Below, one piece after another: positions 18,676-28,030 of a stretch of 64,000 bases of DNA. The notes below the pieces were generated by a model. The model was not told the DNA's origin, searched no databases, and saw only the letters and a program-made list of their open reading frames with translations. The stretch is from Candidatus Segatella albertsiae (GTDB taxonomy: Bacteria; Bacteroidota; Bacteroidia; Bacteroidales; Bacteroidaceae). Location of the stretch: the NCBI GenBank assembly GCA_002451555.1, contig DKCU01000128.1, forward strand, positions 28,306 to 92,305. Reading direction: 5' to 3'. Position numbers and translations under genes: made by a program. Each line of letters begins with the position of its first letter. Within the stretch, counting starts at the first letter, position 1.

Positions 18676-20010
18676 TTACTTTTTGCTATTCTTTTTATCT
18701 TTATGTGCCTCGAATAAATCCTTCTTCGGCATATTTGCCATATACTTTTGCCTAAGTTTCTCGAAGAACGCCATAGTGTCATTTGAAAAACCATGTCCTT
18801 TCCATGTTGATGTGTTGGTGATGAGAATCCAACATTGGTTGTCTGGGTATTTCAGGACAAGGGCGGATGTGCCCGATAGCGAACCTGTTCGAATCCATGG
18901 TTTTCCCTTGGCGGTGAAATTCCACCCCAGGGAGAAATTGTGGTCAGGTTGCTCTTGTGTCATCATGGCAACACTTTTGGCACTGATGATGTCTTTGACA
19001 TGAGGCAATCCATCTATGGATGCAATGAGTCGTGACAGTTCTGCAGCTGAACCACACCAGGCTCCTGCTCCCTCTAATCGAGGAACGTCGTTCTCTCCGT
19101 AACAGCGTGGCACCATTCTGCCGCTATTGTTGTATTCCAATACATTCACCGAACCTTGGTGCATATAATACTTCACTTCGTTGGGTCGTTTGTCCTTGTA
19201 ATATGTACCTGCGATGTGCATGTCGAAACAAGCAGCGGGATTCAGTACATATTTCTGCATGAAGTCTGCATATTTCATCCCCGATTTCTTGGTGATGATT
19301 TCAGAGAGTATCATGTAGCCTAGATTTGAGTAGCATCTGCCTTGTCCTGGTGTATAACCCAACTTTCGTTTCAAAAGTATTCGAAGCAACGTCTTGTGAT
19401 CAGGCGGTGTGGTCAGATGGTTTTGCATGATGATGTAACGTGTGGAGAACATCGGGTCGCCAGCTCCATTGGTAAAACCAGCGTTGTGCCTAAGTAGTTG
19501 TTCTACTGTAATATCATAATACCTTGGGTCTTTGATGCTGTTGCTATAAGTCGTATCAGTCAATATACCCTTAGGACCGAAGACTTTGTCGCTTAGGCGT
19601 AACTTCTTCATCTCTTGCAACTTCATGATACCTACGGCAGTAATGAGTTTTGATACAGAGGCAAATCTCATTACCATGTTAGGTTCCATTTTGATACCTT
19701 TCTCTTTGTCTGCATATCCGAATCCTCGGGCGTAGAGTAGGGAGTCGTTGCGTGTGATGACAAGTTGCGCACCATTGATTTCCCAGCGTTTAAGATAACG
19801 TTCCACTAAGGAGTCCATTTCATGGTATGCTCCTCCTTCGCTCATGCTGTTGCTGAGCGTGTCATTGAGATGCATCGGTGGCACGGTATCTTTTTTTTCT
19901 TCAAGTGGTGCAATGCCCTTGAAGCATCCACGAAACAGAAATGTGATAACTGCGCAAAGTATCAGGCAGCAAACGATTATGCGATTCTTTCTAAGTTTTC
20001 TTCTTTTCAT
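18676..20010 (-). CDS. Serine hydrolase, beta-lactamase/DD-peptidase fold
   Basis: 444-residue member of the class C beta-lactamase-related serine hydrolases (PF00144 type). An N-terminal basic tail and hydrophobic segment (RIIVCCLILCAVITFLF) anchor or export it. The catalytic SxxK is SVSK in MRFASVSKLITAVG, the second motif is YSNLGY, a YxN tyrosine motif, and a third His-containing motif is likely HNFSLGW. Acts outside the cytoplasm, perhaps on peptidoglycan or other D-amino-acid peptides; the substrate is not readable. Its -7 box overlaps the terminator of the helicase gene on the same strand. Confidence 0.88.
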   Translation of the reverse strand: MKRRKLRKNRIIVCCLILCAVITFLFRGCFKGIAPLEEKKDTVPPMHLNDTLSNSMSEGGAYHEMDSLVERYLKRWEINGAQLVITRNDSLLYARGFGYADKEKGIKMEPNMVMRFASVSKLITAVGIMKLQEMKKLRLSDKVFGPKGILTDTTYSNSIKDPRYYDITVEQLLRHNAGFTNGAGDPMFSTRYIIMQNHLTTPPDHKTLLRILLKRKLGYTPGQGRCYSNLGYMILSEIITKKSGMKYADFMQKYVLNPAACFDMHIAGTYYKDKRPNEVKYYMHQGSVNVLEYNNSGRMVPRCYGENDVPRLEGAGAWCGSAAELSRLIASIDGLPHVKDIISAKSVAMMTQEQPDHNFSLGWNFTAKGKPWIRTGSLSGTSALVLKYPDNQCWILITNTSTWKGHGFSNDTMAFFEKLRQKYMANMPKKDLFEAHKDKKNSKK

Positions 20011-20015
20011 GTATG

Positions 20016-20023
20016 CAAAGATA
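20016..20023 (-). promoter_or_regulatory. Serine hydrolase -7 box
   Basis: Minus strand TATCTTTG, 6 bp before the ATG at 20010. If used, the mRNA would be nearly leaderless. Confidence 0.5.
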
Positions 20024-20029
20024 GTACAA

Positions 20030-20057
20030 AAAAGCCGAAGTGCAAAATTTCGGCTTT
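20030..20057. terminator. Terminator after the helicase gene
   Basis: AAAGCCGAA / TTCGGCTTT stem, 8-nt loop, with T-runs on both strands, about 100 bp after the helicase stop. Confidence 0.75.
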
Positions 20058-20156
20058 TTTTTTATTACTAATTATTACTTTCTTGCAGTTTGCAAGCTTT
20101 ATGATAAAGCATTGTCCTTTTTAGGGGATGGATTATATATTGCTGTAAGGTTGGAA

Positions 20157-21905
20157 TCATTTTTTAGACAATTTTTTCAACCTTCGTTTCGCTTCAGGAT
20201 GCTCGGGGCAGAGCTCCAGTGCTTTCTTGTAGTTGTTGATGGCAGCATCGTTCATATCTTCTTTTTCACACTCTTTACCGAGTATGAGATATTCGGTGGC
20301 CAACTTCTTCAAGAAAGTCTTGCGTTTCTTGTTTTCTTCCTTTTCTTTTTTGATGATGTCCTTCAAGCGCTCGTTTTCTTCTTTCAGTTCATTTATGACA
20401 TTGAGTTTTTTTCTGATAAATCTCTTGGCAATAGGCTTTTCGATGTCATATCTACTATGTATGGCCAAGAAGAAATTGTCCAGAGCTCCTTGCATATCGC
20501 CCTTGTCGAAGGCTACGGCAGCATCGTGGTACTGTTTGTCAGCCTTGCTTTGGATTAGGGCTGTGTTGATGATGTTGCGGTCATTGTAATGGCGTGCAAA
20601 CTGTTTGACCTCATTTCTCACGAATACTTCGTTGTGACGTATGGGTTCTTGCAGACTTATACCTTCCAGACTTGTGCAGCGAGAGAGTGCCACGTAGGTC
20701 TGGCCTCCTGCAAAGACACCTCCTGTAAAGTCGATTTTCACTTGGTTGAAGGTCAAGCCTTGGCTTTTGTGTACTGTTATCGCCCAAGCTAGTCTGATGG
20801 GATATTGGGTGTATCTTCCGATTTCCTCCTCTTCTATTTTCTTTTCTGTTTCATTGAAGTGGTAGCGCATATTGCTCCATGCCGCCTGTTCTACCATGAC
20901 ATCATCTCCGTTTTCGGTTCTCACGTAGATTCTGCTGTCCTGGTCATCGTCAAAACCTATGATGGTGCCGAGGGTTCCGTTGACCCACTGGTGGTCAATG
21001 TCATTCTTGATGAAAATGACTTGCGCCCCAGTCTTGAGGTATAGTTCGATGGGGGTCGGAAGGCTGCTCTCAGGAAATTCCCCCTCGATGCTGCCCCTAA
21101 ATAGAGTTGGATCTCCTGGCAATTCCTTGAGTTTGTTCTCATTGATGAAGTCCACAGTGTCTCTTCTTGTCGATAGGGTGATGGCCAACTTGGAGTCGCT
21201 TTCGTCTAGTTGGGCACCTACTCTCTGATTGAGTTGCATCAAGTCGGCATTTCCCACTTGACTGGTACGGATATGGTCTAGGATATGAATAAAGGTCGGG
21301 TCGCTTTGGCGATATACCTTTTTCAGTTCGATGCTTACCAGTTGGAATTCCTTGAAGACTTTTGCGTCGAAAAAGAAACTGCTGGCATAAAAAGGACTCA
21401 GCAGCTTTCGGTCGTCTTCCTTGACTACGGGCTCCAATTGGTAGATGTCTCCCACGAGAAGAAGTTGTTTGCCACCGAACGGCACACGCATATTGCGGTT
21501 ATATACTCTCAGTATCTTATCTATGAAGTCGATGATGTCCGCCCTCACCATGCTGATTTCGTCGATGATGATCAGTTCTACTTCCCTTAAGAGTTTGATT
21601 TTTTCAGAGTTGTACTTCATGGTATTCCTTAGATTCCTGACGCTATATTTGCTGTCGTTGGGAAGTAGGGGATAGAATGGAAGTTTGAAGAAACTATGAA
21701 GGGTGGAGCCGCCTGCGTTGATGGCAGCAATTCCAGTAGGTGCCAACACGACGTGCTTCTTTTTTGTGTGCGCCGCAATGTATCGTAGGAAGGTAGATTT
21801 TCCTGTCCCAGCTTTTCCTGTCAAGAAAAGTGAACGCTGCGTATATTGTATGATTTGCAAGGCGTTTTGCAATTCGTCATTTTCCAAGTCTATCTTATCT
21901 GCCAT
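20157..21905 (-). CDS. Pif1/RecD-like SF1 helicase fused to coiled coil and TPR
   Basis: 582-residue protein. Residues 1-420 are an SF1B helicase: Walker A LTGKAGTGKST (residues 29-39), motif Ia VVLAPTGIAAINAGGSTLHS, Walker B LIIIDEISMVRAD, GGKQLLLVGDIYQLEPV (motif III) and the C-terminal VHKSQGLTFNQV plus YVALSRC (motifs V/VI). After residue about 470 comes a lysine/glutamate-rich helical stretch (INELKEENERLKDIIKKEKE) and a C-terminal TPR (AAINNYKKALELCPEHPEA). Such a TPR is not part of the standard Pif1 fold; it suggests docking to another protein. A free-standing gene with terminators on both sides. Confidence 0.88.
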   Translation of the reverse strand: MADKIDLENDELQNALQIIQYTQRSLFLTGKAGTGKSTFLRYIAAHTKKKHVVLAPTGIAAINAGGSTLHSFFKLPFYPLLPNDSKYSVRNLRNTMKYNSEKIKLLREVELIIIDEISMVRADIIDFIDKILRVYNRNMRVPFGGKQLLLVGDIYQLEPVVKEDDRKLLSPFYASSFFFDAKVFKEFQLVSIELKKVYRQSDPTFIHILDHIRTSQVGNADLMQLNQRVGAQLDESDSKLAITLSTRRDTVDFINENKLKELPGDPTLFRGSIEGEFPESSLPTPIELYLKTGAQVIFIKNDIDHQWVNGTLGTIIGFDDDQDSRIYVRTENGDDVMVEQAAWSNMRYHFNETEKKIEEEEIGRYTQYPIRLAWAITVHKSQGLTFNQVKIDFTGGVFAGGQTYVALSRCTSLEGISLQEPIRHNEVFVRNEVKQFARHYNDRNIINTALIQSKADKQYHDAAVAFDKGDMQGALDNFFLAIHSRYDIEKPIAKRFIRKKLNVINELKEENERLKDIIKKEKEENKKRKTFLKKLATEYLILGKECEKEDMNDAAINNYKKALELCPEHPEAKRRLKKLSKK

Positions 21906-21923
21906 GGTGTAGTTTGGGTGATT

Positions 21924-21972
21924 AAAGATAATCGACGGCTTCTGCTTTTGTGAAGTCGCCGATTATCCTTTT
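21924..21972 (-). terminator. Terminator after the PBP1A gene
   Basis: GATAATCG (21927-21934) / CGATTATC (21960-21967) with an imperfect inner extension; lies between the stop of the penicillin-binding protein gene and the helicase start on the minus strand. Confidence 0.6.
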
Positions 21973-22001
21973 TGTTCTTTTATTTGGTATAAAGTGGTAT
22001 G

Positions 22002-24560
22002 TTATAGGTCGTCGAAGTTGATGACTTGCTCTGAAGGTTTAGCTTTCTTCTTGTCTTTCTTCTCCTTCTTTTCGCCATTCTCTTCACCTTTCTTGTCGCT
22101 AGTTTCGTTAGTTTCTCCCGTAGGTACTTCTCGGATGATTGGGTTTCCGTTTTCATCGAGGATGATTTCCTCGTTCATGGCGGCACTATCTACCCTTGTC
22201 GTATCTACCCTAGGTCTTGGTACGTAGCTAGCACATTCATACATATCCCTTGTGATGTCTTCGTCCTTTGGCTTCTCAAACTTGCCATGGTATTCTTTGA
22301 AGTTAGGATCCTTGAACAAGGCTTGTAAGAAGTATCCACAAACAGGAAGGGCTGTTCTGGAACCTTGTCCCAATGCACCTGTCCTAAAGTGTATGCATCG
22401 GTATTCTCCACCTACCCATGCGCCTACTACTAGCTTAGGACTTACACACATGAACCATGCGTCTGAATGGTTGTTGGTGGTTCCGGTCTTTCCGCCGAAC
22501 TCGGTGTCCTTGTAGCTGCCTACATATCCCCACAAACTTTGTGAAGTACCACCAGGCTCTGTCATACCTCCTTTGAGAAGTTGTTGCATAAGGAATGCAC
22601 TCTTATATGGAATCACTTGTTCGGATGTTGATGGACCCTCATATACTATTTTTCCGTCACGATCTACAATCTTGGTGACCAATACAGGGTCGTGGTGCAT
22701 ACCATTGTTGGCGATGGTGCAATAGGCATTTGCCATTTCCAAGAGGTTGACATCGCTAGAACCCAAAGCCAATGATGGTTCGTCATCCAACGGACTGTTG
22801 ATACCCATTTTTTGAGCGGTCTCGATGATTCTCTTGATTCCCATCTCCTGTCCCAGTCTAACGGCTATAGAGTTGATACTCTTGGCAAATGCACTCTTCA
22901 GTGGCACGGAGTCGCCAGAGAAAGAGCCATTGGCATTCGATGGCGTCCATTTGACCATCTCGTGCTTCTTCTTGTCATACACATCCATGGAGATATACTC
23001 GTCTCTGCGCTTGTCGCATGGAGTCAAACCTTGGTTCATGGCCTCTGTATAGACAAAGAGCTTGAAGGTTGAACCTGGTTGGCGTTCTGCTGTCACCTTG
23101 TCGTACTTCCAAGTGTCGAAGTCGATGTCTCCGACCCAAGCCTTGACTGCACCCGACTCTGGTTCCATGGCTACGAAAGCGCAGTGCATGAATGTGGTCA
23201 TGTACTTGATGGAATCCTCGGATGTCATCATCTTTGTGACAGTACCCTTGTCGTAGTCGAACACCTTGACAGGGTGAACCCATTCCTTGTAGTAATAGTT
23301 TACTGAGTCTGGGTTATTTGGGAAACGAGCCACGAGGTCTTTGTAGAAACTTTGTCTTTCTGCGATGCCTTGTATGAAATTAGGTATTTCCTTGTGGTTC
23401 TCATCTTGCCATGGGTCTTCTCCCAACCATTTGCCTTCTCCAGCCATGTTACGGTGTATGCCCCAGTGATTGTTGAAGTTTTGCTGCACTTGTTTCATTT
23501 GTTTCCTGGCGGCATCTTCTGCATACTTCTGCATACGTGTGTCGATGGTGGTATATATCTTCAAACCGCTGGAGTACAGGTCGTAACCTTCTTCGTTGCA
23601 CCAGCCCTTCAGGTAGTTGGCAACTGCCTCTCTGAAGTATTTGGCCTGTCCGTCGTAGTTTTCCTCCACCTTGAAGTCCAGCTTGATAGGCTCTTGCTTG
23701 AGTTGGTCAAATCTTTCCTTGGAGAGGTCTCCATGTGTTACCATATTATATAATACGGTGTTTCTTCTTGCCAAACTGTTCTCTGGATTCGTGCGAGGGT
23801 TGTAATAGGTTGTTGCCTTCAGCATACCTACCAAGACGGCAGCTTGATCTGTAGTCATCTTGGCTGGAGTCGTGTTGAAATATGTCTTGGCAGCAGTCTT
23901 GATACCATAAGAGTTAGATCCGAAATCAACGGTATTGGCATACATGGTGATGATTTCTTTCTTGCTATAGACCGTTTCCAATTTCACGGCAATAATCCAC
24001 TCCTTACTCTTGACGATCAATATTCGGAGTACCGGAATCTTGCCCAGCAAACCGGTGGAATATTGTGAGCGAACTCGGAACATATTCTTTGCCAACTGCT
24101 GTGTGATGGTGGAAGCTCCGCGGGCATCGTGGTGGAGTACGGCATCTTTTACGGCACCAAACAAGCCGATAGGGTCGATGCCTAGGTGCTTGTAGAATCT
24201 TTCATCCTCTGTATCTACCAATGCCTTGAAGAAATCTGGGTTGACATCCTCGTAGTTCACCGGGGTACGATTCTCGTTGAAGTACTTGCCGATGAGCTTT
24301 CCGTCTGCGCTGTAGATTTCTGATGCCTCGCTAGTCTGTGGGTTCATGATGCCCGAGAAATAGCCAGGTGACTTTCCGAAGAGCCAAAGAAAGTTGATAT
24401 CGACAGCTCCCAGATATAAGATGAATGCTACGATGCAGCTTATGAAAGCAACACAAGTCTTGGTGTACCAAGCTCTACCTTGATACAAATGCTTGTACCA
24501 AGGCCAGAAAGCTTTGAACTTTTGCCATGTCCAGGCAAAGATTGTCTTGATTTTTTTCAT
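22002..24560 (-). CDS. Penicillin-binding protein 1A, bifunctional
   Basis: Builds peptidoglycan at the outer face of the inner membrane: glycan polymerisation and crosslinking. 852 residues. A transmembrane anchor is at about residues 33-55; the GT51 domain has EDERFYKHLGIDPIG (catalytic Glu) and GASTITQQLAKNMF; the transpeptidase has PGSTFK (catalytic Ser), SINS and KTGTTNNHSDAW. The last 60 residues are a charged disordered tail with runs such as EKKEKKDKKKAKPS. Length and order fit Bacteroidales PBP1A. Promoter box at 24634-24641 and a terminator at 21924-21972 make it a single-gene unit. Confidence 0.95.
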   Translation of the reverse strand: MKKIKTIFAWTWQKFKAFWPWYKHLYQGRAWYTKTCVAFISCIVAFILYLGAVDINFLWLFGKSPGYFSGIMNPQTSEASEIYSADGKLIGKYFNENRTPVNYEDVNPDFFKALVDTEDERFYKHLGIDPIGLFGAVKDAVLHHDARGASTITQQLAKNMFRVRSQYSTGLLGKIPVLRILIVKSKEWIIAVKLETVYSKKEIITMYANTVDFGSNSYGIKTAAKTYFNTTPAKMTTDQAAVLVGMLKATTYYNPRTNPENSLARRNTVLYNMVTHGDLSKERFDQLKQEPIKLDFKVEENYDGQAKYFREAVANYLKGWCNEEGYDLYSSGLKIYTTIDTRMQKYAEDAARKQMKQVQQNFNNHWGIHRNMAGEGKWLGEDPWQDENHKEIPNFIQGIAERQSFYKDLVARFPNNPDSVNYYYKEWVHPVKVFDYDKGTVTKMMTSEDSIKYMTTFMHCAFVAMEPESGAVKAWVGDIDFDTWKYDKVTAERQPGSTFKLFVYTEAMNQGLTPCDKRRDEYISMDVYDKKKHEMVKWTPSNANGSFSGDSVPLKSAFAKSINSIAVRLGQEMGIKRIIETAQKMGINSPLDDEPSLALGSSDVNLLEMANAYCTIANNGMHHDPVLVTKIVDRDGKIVYEGPSTSEQVIPYKSAFLMQQLLKGGMTEPGGTSQSLWGYVGSYKDTEFGGKTGTTNNHSDAWFMCVSPKLVVGAWVGGEYRCIHFRTGALGQGSRTALPVCGYFLQALFKDPNFKEYHGKFEKPKDEDITRDMYECASYVPRPRVDTTRVDSAAMNEEIILDENGNPIIREVPTGETNETSDKKGEENGEKKEKKDKKKAKPSEQVINFDDL

Positions 24561-24633
24561 ATATCTTATTTGAATTAATTCTTTTTTCTAACGAATGATT
24601 CTTATTCTCCTTTATGATTACTTCTTGACGATG

Positions 24634-24641
24634 CAAAGGTA
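24634..24641 (-). promoter_or_regulatory. PBP1A -7 box
   Basis: Minus strand TACCTTTG, a perfect TAnnTTTG match, 73 bp before the ATG at 24560. Confidence 0.6.
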
Positions 24642-24678
24642 CAATAAATATTTGAAAAATCATCATTCGCTCCTTTTT

Positions 24679-25581
24679 TTATAAGTTGTTAAGGTTCATT
24701 AAGAGCGATAATCCTTCTTTGTCTTCTGGATGCAGCCAGTTAATCTCTGCGTCTCGTTTAAACCAGGTGAGTTGCTTACGCATATATTCGCGACTGTGTG
24801 ATTGTATCTGGCGTATGGCTTCCGCCTTGTCTATGTCTCCATCGAAATAGGCGAACATTTCTTTGTAACCTACTGTACGAAGCGAAGTTAAGCCTCGCTG
24901 TGGATATACTCGGCGTGCTTCTTCCTCCAGTCCTTCGTCCATCATCATGAGCACTCGTTGATTGATTCGGTCATAGAGTTCGGATCGGTCACGGTTCAGA
25001 CCAATCTTGATGATTCGGAAAGGACGTTCTTTCTTGCTGGCTGTGCGGAAGGAGGTGTATGTCTTGCCTGTTTGATGACAGATTTCCAAGGCATGCACCA
25101 CACGTCTTGGGTTCTTTTTATCTACGATGGCCCAATGCTCGGGGTCTTTCTCTTTTAACTCCTCAACCAGGGTGTCCAAACCTTCCTCTTCCAATCTTTT
25201 CTTCATCCATTCTCGGATGTCATCACGCACGGTCGGTATGTAGTCGATTCCTTTGCATACCGCATCTATGTACATCATGCTGCCCCCAGTGAGCAATGCC
25301 ACGTCATGCTCTGGAAATATCTCGTTTTCCAGTAGTTTCATGACGTCCGCCTCGTACTGTGCTGCACTGTAATAGTCTGTGATATGGTGGTTTCCCACGA
25401 AATAATGTTTCACTCGTCGCTGTTGTTCTTCCGTAGGTGCAGCCGTTCCAATAGGTATTTCTGCAAATATCTGGCGCGAGTCCGCATTGATGATAGGTGT
25501 GGAGAGTCGCTCTGCCAATGTTAGGCAAAGTTCGGTCTTTCCTACGCCTGTGGGACCAAGAACTACAACTAGTGTCTTCAT
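24679..25581 (-). CDS. miaA: tRNA dimethylallyltransferase MiaA
   Basis: Adds a dimethylallyl group to A37 of tRNAs that read U-initial codons. 300 residues, normal length. The P-loop is [14 protein letters not shown] (residues about 6-19), followed by [14 protein letters not shown] and [16 protein letters not shown]. Start ATG at 25581. It follows lpxA on the same strand, separated by a hairpin at 25626-25669, so it is likely transcribed apart from the lipid A genes or by read-through. No promoter of its own was identified with confidence. Confidence 0.95.
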   Translation of the reverse strand: MKTLVVVLGPTGVGKTELCLTLAERLSTPIINADSRQIFAEIPIGTAAPTEEQQRRVKHYFVGNHHITDYYSAAQYEADVMKLLENEIFPEHDVALLTGGSMMYIDAVCKGIDYIPTVRDDIREWMKKRLEEEGLDTLVEELKEKDPEHWAIVDKKNPRRVVHALEICHQTGKTYTSFRTASKKERPFRIIKIGLNRDRSELYDRINQRVLMMMDEGLEEEARRVYPQRGLTSLRTVGYKEMFAYFDGDIDKAEAIRQIQSHSREYMRKQLTWFKRDAEINWLHPEDKEGLSLLMNLNNL

Positions 25582-25625
25582 TTCATTTTTGTTTTTTAAT
25601 AAAACGTTGCTATTTTAAAAAAGGT

Positions 25626-25669
25626 AAAGCATTCCTGCTTGGTTTCTGTGGCTCAAACAAGAATGCTTT
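25626..25669 (-). terminator. Terminator after lpxA
   Basis: AAAGCATTC / GAATGCTTT arms with further partial pairing (CTTG/CAAG) and T-rich flanks, between lpxA and miaA. Confidence 0.6.
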
Positions 25670-25697
25670 TTTACTTTTTCCCCTTTTACTTTTACCT

Positions 25698-26468
25698 TTA
25701 TCTGATAATGCCTCGTTTAGAGTTCTCAACGAAGTCGATGATGTATTGTATCTCAGGGGTAATCTCTAGGTTCTTTTTGATTTCCTCGATACCTTCCTTC
25801 AGCACGCCTTTGCTGTAGAGCAGGCGATAAGCTTCGTGGATTTTCTCAATGACTTCGTTGCTGAAACCACGACGGCGAAGACCGACGAGGTTCAAGGCGC
25901 AGTAGCGTGTCGGCTCTTTGCCTGCTATGATGTAAGGTGGTATGTCCTGGGAGAAACGGCAACCTCCTTGAATCATCACATAGCCAGCAATATGGCAGAA
26001 CTGATGCACAAGTACGTTGGCACTGACAATCGCCTTGTCGTCAACGATGACTTCGCCAGCAAACTTGGTGGAGTTTCCAATGATGAGTCCACTTCCGAGT
26101 TCGCAGTCATGTGCTACATGGACGCACTCCATCAAGAGGTTGTTGCTGCCTACGACCGTCTTGCCTTTGGAAGCCGTGCCACGAGAGATGGTTACGTTCT
26201 CACGGACACTGTTGTTGTCACCAACTTCACAAGTTGTCACCTCGCCCTTGAATTTCAAATCCTGTGGCTTGGTGGAAATGCTGGCTCCAGGGAATATCTC
26301 GTTGTTGTTGCCGATACGAGCACCCACATTGATGGTGACGCTGTTTTGCAATACGTTGTTGTCGCCCAAGACGGTATCCTTGTCGATGTAACAGAATGGA
26401 CCGATGATATTGTTGTCACCGAGCTTTGCCTCTGGGTGTACAAATGCTAATGGACTTATTTGATTCAT
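25698..26468 (-). CDS. lpxA: UDP-N-acetylglucosamine O-acyltransferase
   Basis: First step of lipid A synthesis: moves a hydroxyacyl chain from acyl carrier protein to UDP-GlcNAc. 256 residues, the normal length. A left-handed beta-helix of hexapeptide repeats fills residues 1-190 (for example LGDNNVLQNSVTINVGARIG), with the catalytic-site MECVHVAHDCELGSG (His) and the downstream HQFCHIAGYVMIQGG. The C-terminal helical part is short. It follows lpxC-fabZ by 31 bp in a lipid A operon read lpxD, lpxC-fabZ, lpxA. Confidence 0.96.
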   Translation of the reverse strand: MNQISPLAFVHPEAKLGDNNIIGPFCYIDKDTVLGDNNVLQNSVTINVGARIGNNNEIFPGASISTKPQDLKFKGEVTTCEVGDNNSVRENVTISRGTASKGKTVVGSNNLLMECVHVAHDCELGSGLIIGNSTKFAGEVIVDDKAIVSANVLVHQFCHIAGYVMIQGGCRFSQDIPPYIIAGKEPTRYCALNLVGLRRRGFSNEVIEKIHEAYRLLYSKGVLKEGIEEIKKNLEITPEIQYIIDFVENSKRGIIR

Positions 26469-26499
26469 AAATTATTGTATTACTTGTTTACAAATTGTT

Positions 26500-27882
26500 T
26501 TACTTGTTTTTTACAATCTGTGCCGTGAAGGTTGCTTCAGCTACGACTTGGTCTCCGACGAACATATATCCCTTCATTGAACTGATGCCGTGGCGTACTG
26601 GTGCCAACAATTCCACACGGAAAAGGAGCGTGTCGCCTGGTACTACCTTCTGCCGGAACTTCACGTCGTCAAGTTTCATGAAGTATGTGCTCCAGCGTTC
26701 TGGCTCTTCCAATTGGTTGAGTACGAGCAATCCTCCGCATTGCGCCATGGCCTCTACCTGAAGTACGCCTGGCATCACTGGCTCCTCAGGGAAGTGGCCT
26801 GTGAAGAATGGTTCGTTGGCGGTCACGTTCTTGATGCCCACGATGCTGGTAGGACCCATGGCGATGACTTTATCTACCAGCTGCATAGGGTAGCGGTGTG
26901 GCAGGAGCTGTCGAATGCGGATGTTGTCCATGATAGGAGCCTCGTTAGGGTTGTAGATAGGAGCCTGTACCTCGTGTTTGCGAATTTCCTTGCGCATGAG
27001 ACGGGCGAACTTATTGTTCACTGTGTGTCCTGGGCGTGTGGCGATGATTCGTCCCTTGATTGGCTTGCCGATGAGGGCCATGTCGCCGATGATGTCCAGG
27101 AGTTTGTGTCGTGTACATTCGTTTTCCCACTGCAAAGGCTTGTGCTGGATGTAACCCAACTTAGTGGCATCCATATGAGGAACCTTGAGGTGGTCTGCGA
27201 GCTGGTCAAGTTGCTCTTGTGGCACTTGCCTTTCATAGATGACGATGGCATTGTCGAGGTCTCCACCCTTGATGAGGTTTGCCTGGAGCAATGGCATGAT
27301 GTCGCGTACGAAGACGAAAGTACGAGCAGATGCTATCTCGTCGATGTAGGTCTCCATCTTGTCGAGCGTGGCAAACTGGCTGTTGATGAACTTGCTTTCG
27401 AAGGAGCACATCGCCGTGATAGAGAAGTCCTCGTCTGGGAGAATGGTGATGACAGAGCCGTTGTCATCCTTAACCTCTATCTTGTGGCGGATGATGTAGT
27501 AATCCTTCTCAGCGTTCTGCTCTTGGATGCCTACGCTCTGTATTTTCTCCACGTACATAGCTGCGGAGCCGTCGAGGATAGGGAATTCCGGACCATTGAC
27601 CTGAATCAAGCAGTTGTCGATGCCAAGCGCATAGAGCGCAGACATACCATGTTCGATTGTGCTCACACGGATGTCGCCCTTGCCAAGGACTGTGCCTCGT
27701 TGGGTTTCTACGACATTCTCTGCGATAGCCTGGATGGTTGGTTGACCTTCGAGGTCTATACGCTGTATTTTATAGCCGGTGTTCTCTGGTGCAGGATTGA
27801 ATGTTACCGTGAGGCTCAAACCTGTGTGCAAACCTTTGCCGCAAAGAGAGAAACTACCTTTCAGTGTTTTCTGTTTTGACAT
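26500..27882 (-). CDS. lpxC: LpxC-FabZ fusion, deacetylase and dehydratase
   Basis: 460-residue fusion typical of Bacteroidetes. Residues about 1-300 are LpxC, the committed step of lipid A synthesis: QKTLKGSFSLCGKGLHTG, the HGMSALYALGIDN region and HKLLDIIGDMALIG with zinc and catalytic residues. Residues about 320-460 are FabZ, the 3-hydroxyacyl-ACP dehydratase, with LLPHRYPMQLVDKV and the catalytic GHFPEEPVMPGVLQVEAMAQ. The fusion ties lipid A synthesis to fatty-acid supply. Upstream lies a 148-bp gap with a 16-bp inverted repeat. The long open frame on the opposite strand (26590-27879) is a shadow. Confidence 0.96.
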   Translation of the reverse strand: MSKQKTLKGSFSLCGKGLHTGLSLTVTFNPAPENTGYKIQRIDLEGQPTIQAIAENVVETQRGTVLGKGDIRVSTIEHGMSALYALGIDNCLIQVNGPEFPILDGSAAMYVEKIQSVGIQEQNAEKDYYIIRHKIEVKDDNGSVITILPDEDFSITAMCSFESKFINSQFATLDKMETYIDEIASARTFVFVRDIMPLLQANLIKGGDLDNAIVIYERQVPQEQLDQLADHLKVPHMDATKLGYIQHKPLQWENECTRHKLLDIIGDMALIGKPIKGRIIATRPGHTVNNKFARLMRKEIRKHEVQAPIYNPNEAPIMDNIRIRQLLPHRYPMQLVDKVIAMGPTSIVGIKNVTANEPFFTGHFPEEPVMPGVLQVEAMAQCGGLLVLNQLEEPERWSTYFMKLDDVKFRQKVVPGDTLLFRVELLAPVRHGISSMKGYMFVGDQVVAEATFTAQIVKNK

Positions 27883-27898
27883 AATTCAATTATTTTTT

Positions 27899-28011
27899 TA
27901 GGCACGGATTACACGGATTTTTCCCTTCGGCTTTCCGTCCGTATTTCCTTGGGTTCACGTCCGTTTCTTAGAATTGCTCTTTGGCGCTAGCCTCTGTGTA
28001 ATCCGTGCCTA
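27899..28011. repeat. 16-bp perfect inverted repeat spanning 113 bp
   Basis: TAGGCACGGATTACAC (27899-27914) and its exact reverse complement (27996-28011) bracket an 81-bp centre containing further C/G-rich runs. It occupies nearly the whole lpxD-lpxC gap. A related 18-bp copy of one arm (TAGGCACGGATTACACGG) is at 43597-43614. It could fold as one long hairpin or be a REP-like element. Confidence 0.7.
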
Positions 28012-28030
28012 ATAACCTATAATTATATTT

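Noticed and set aside
26590..27879. Long plus-strand open frame opposite lpxC-fabZ
   Set aside because: It is antisense to a clear LpxC-FabZ gene, has no recognisable domain and arises from codon bias of the real gene.
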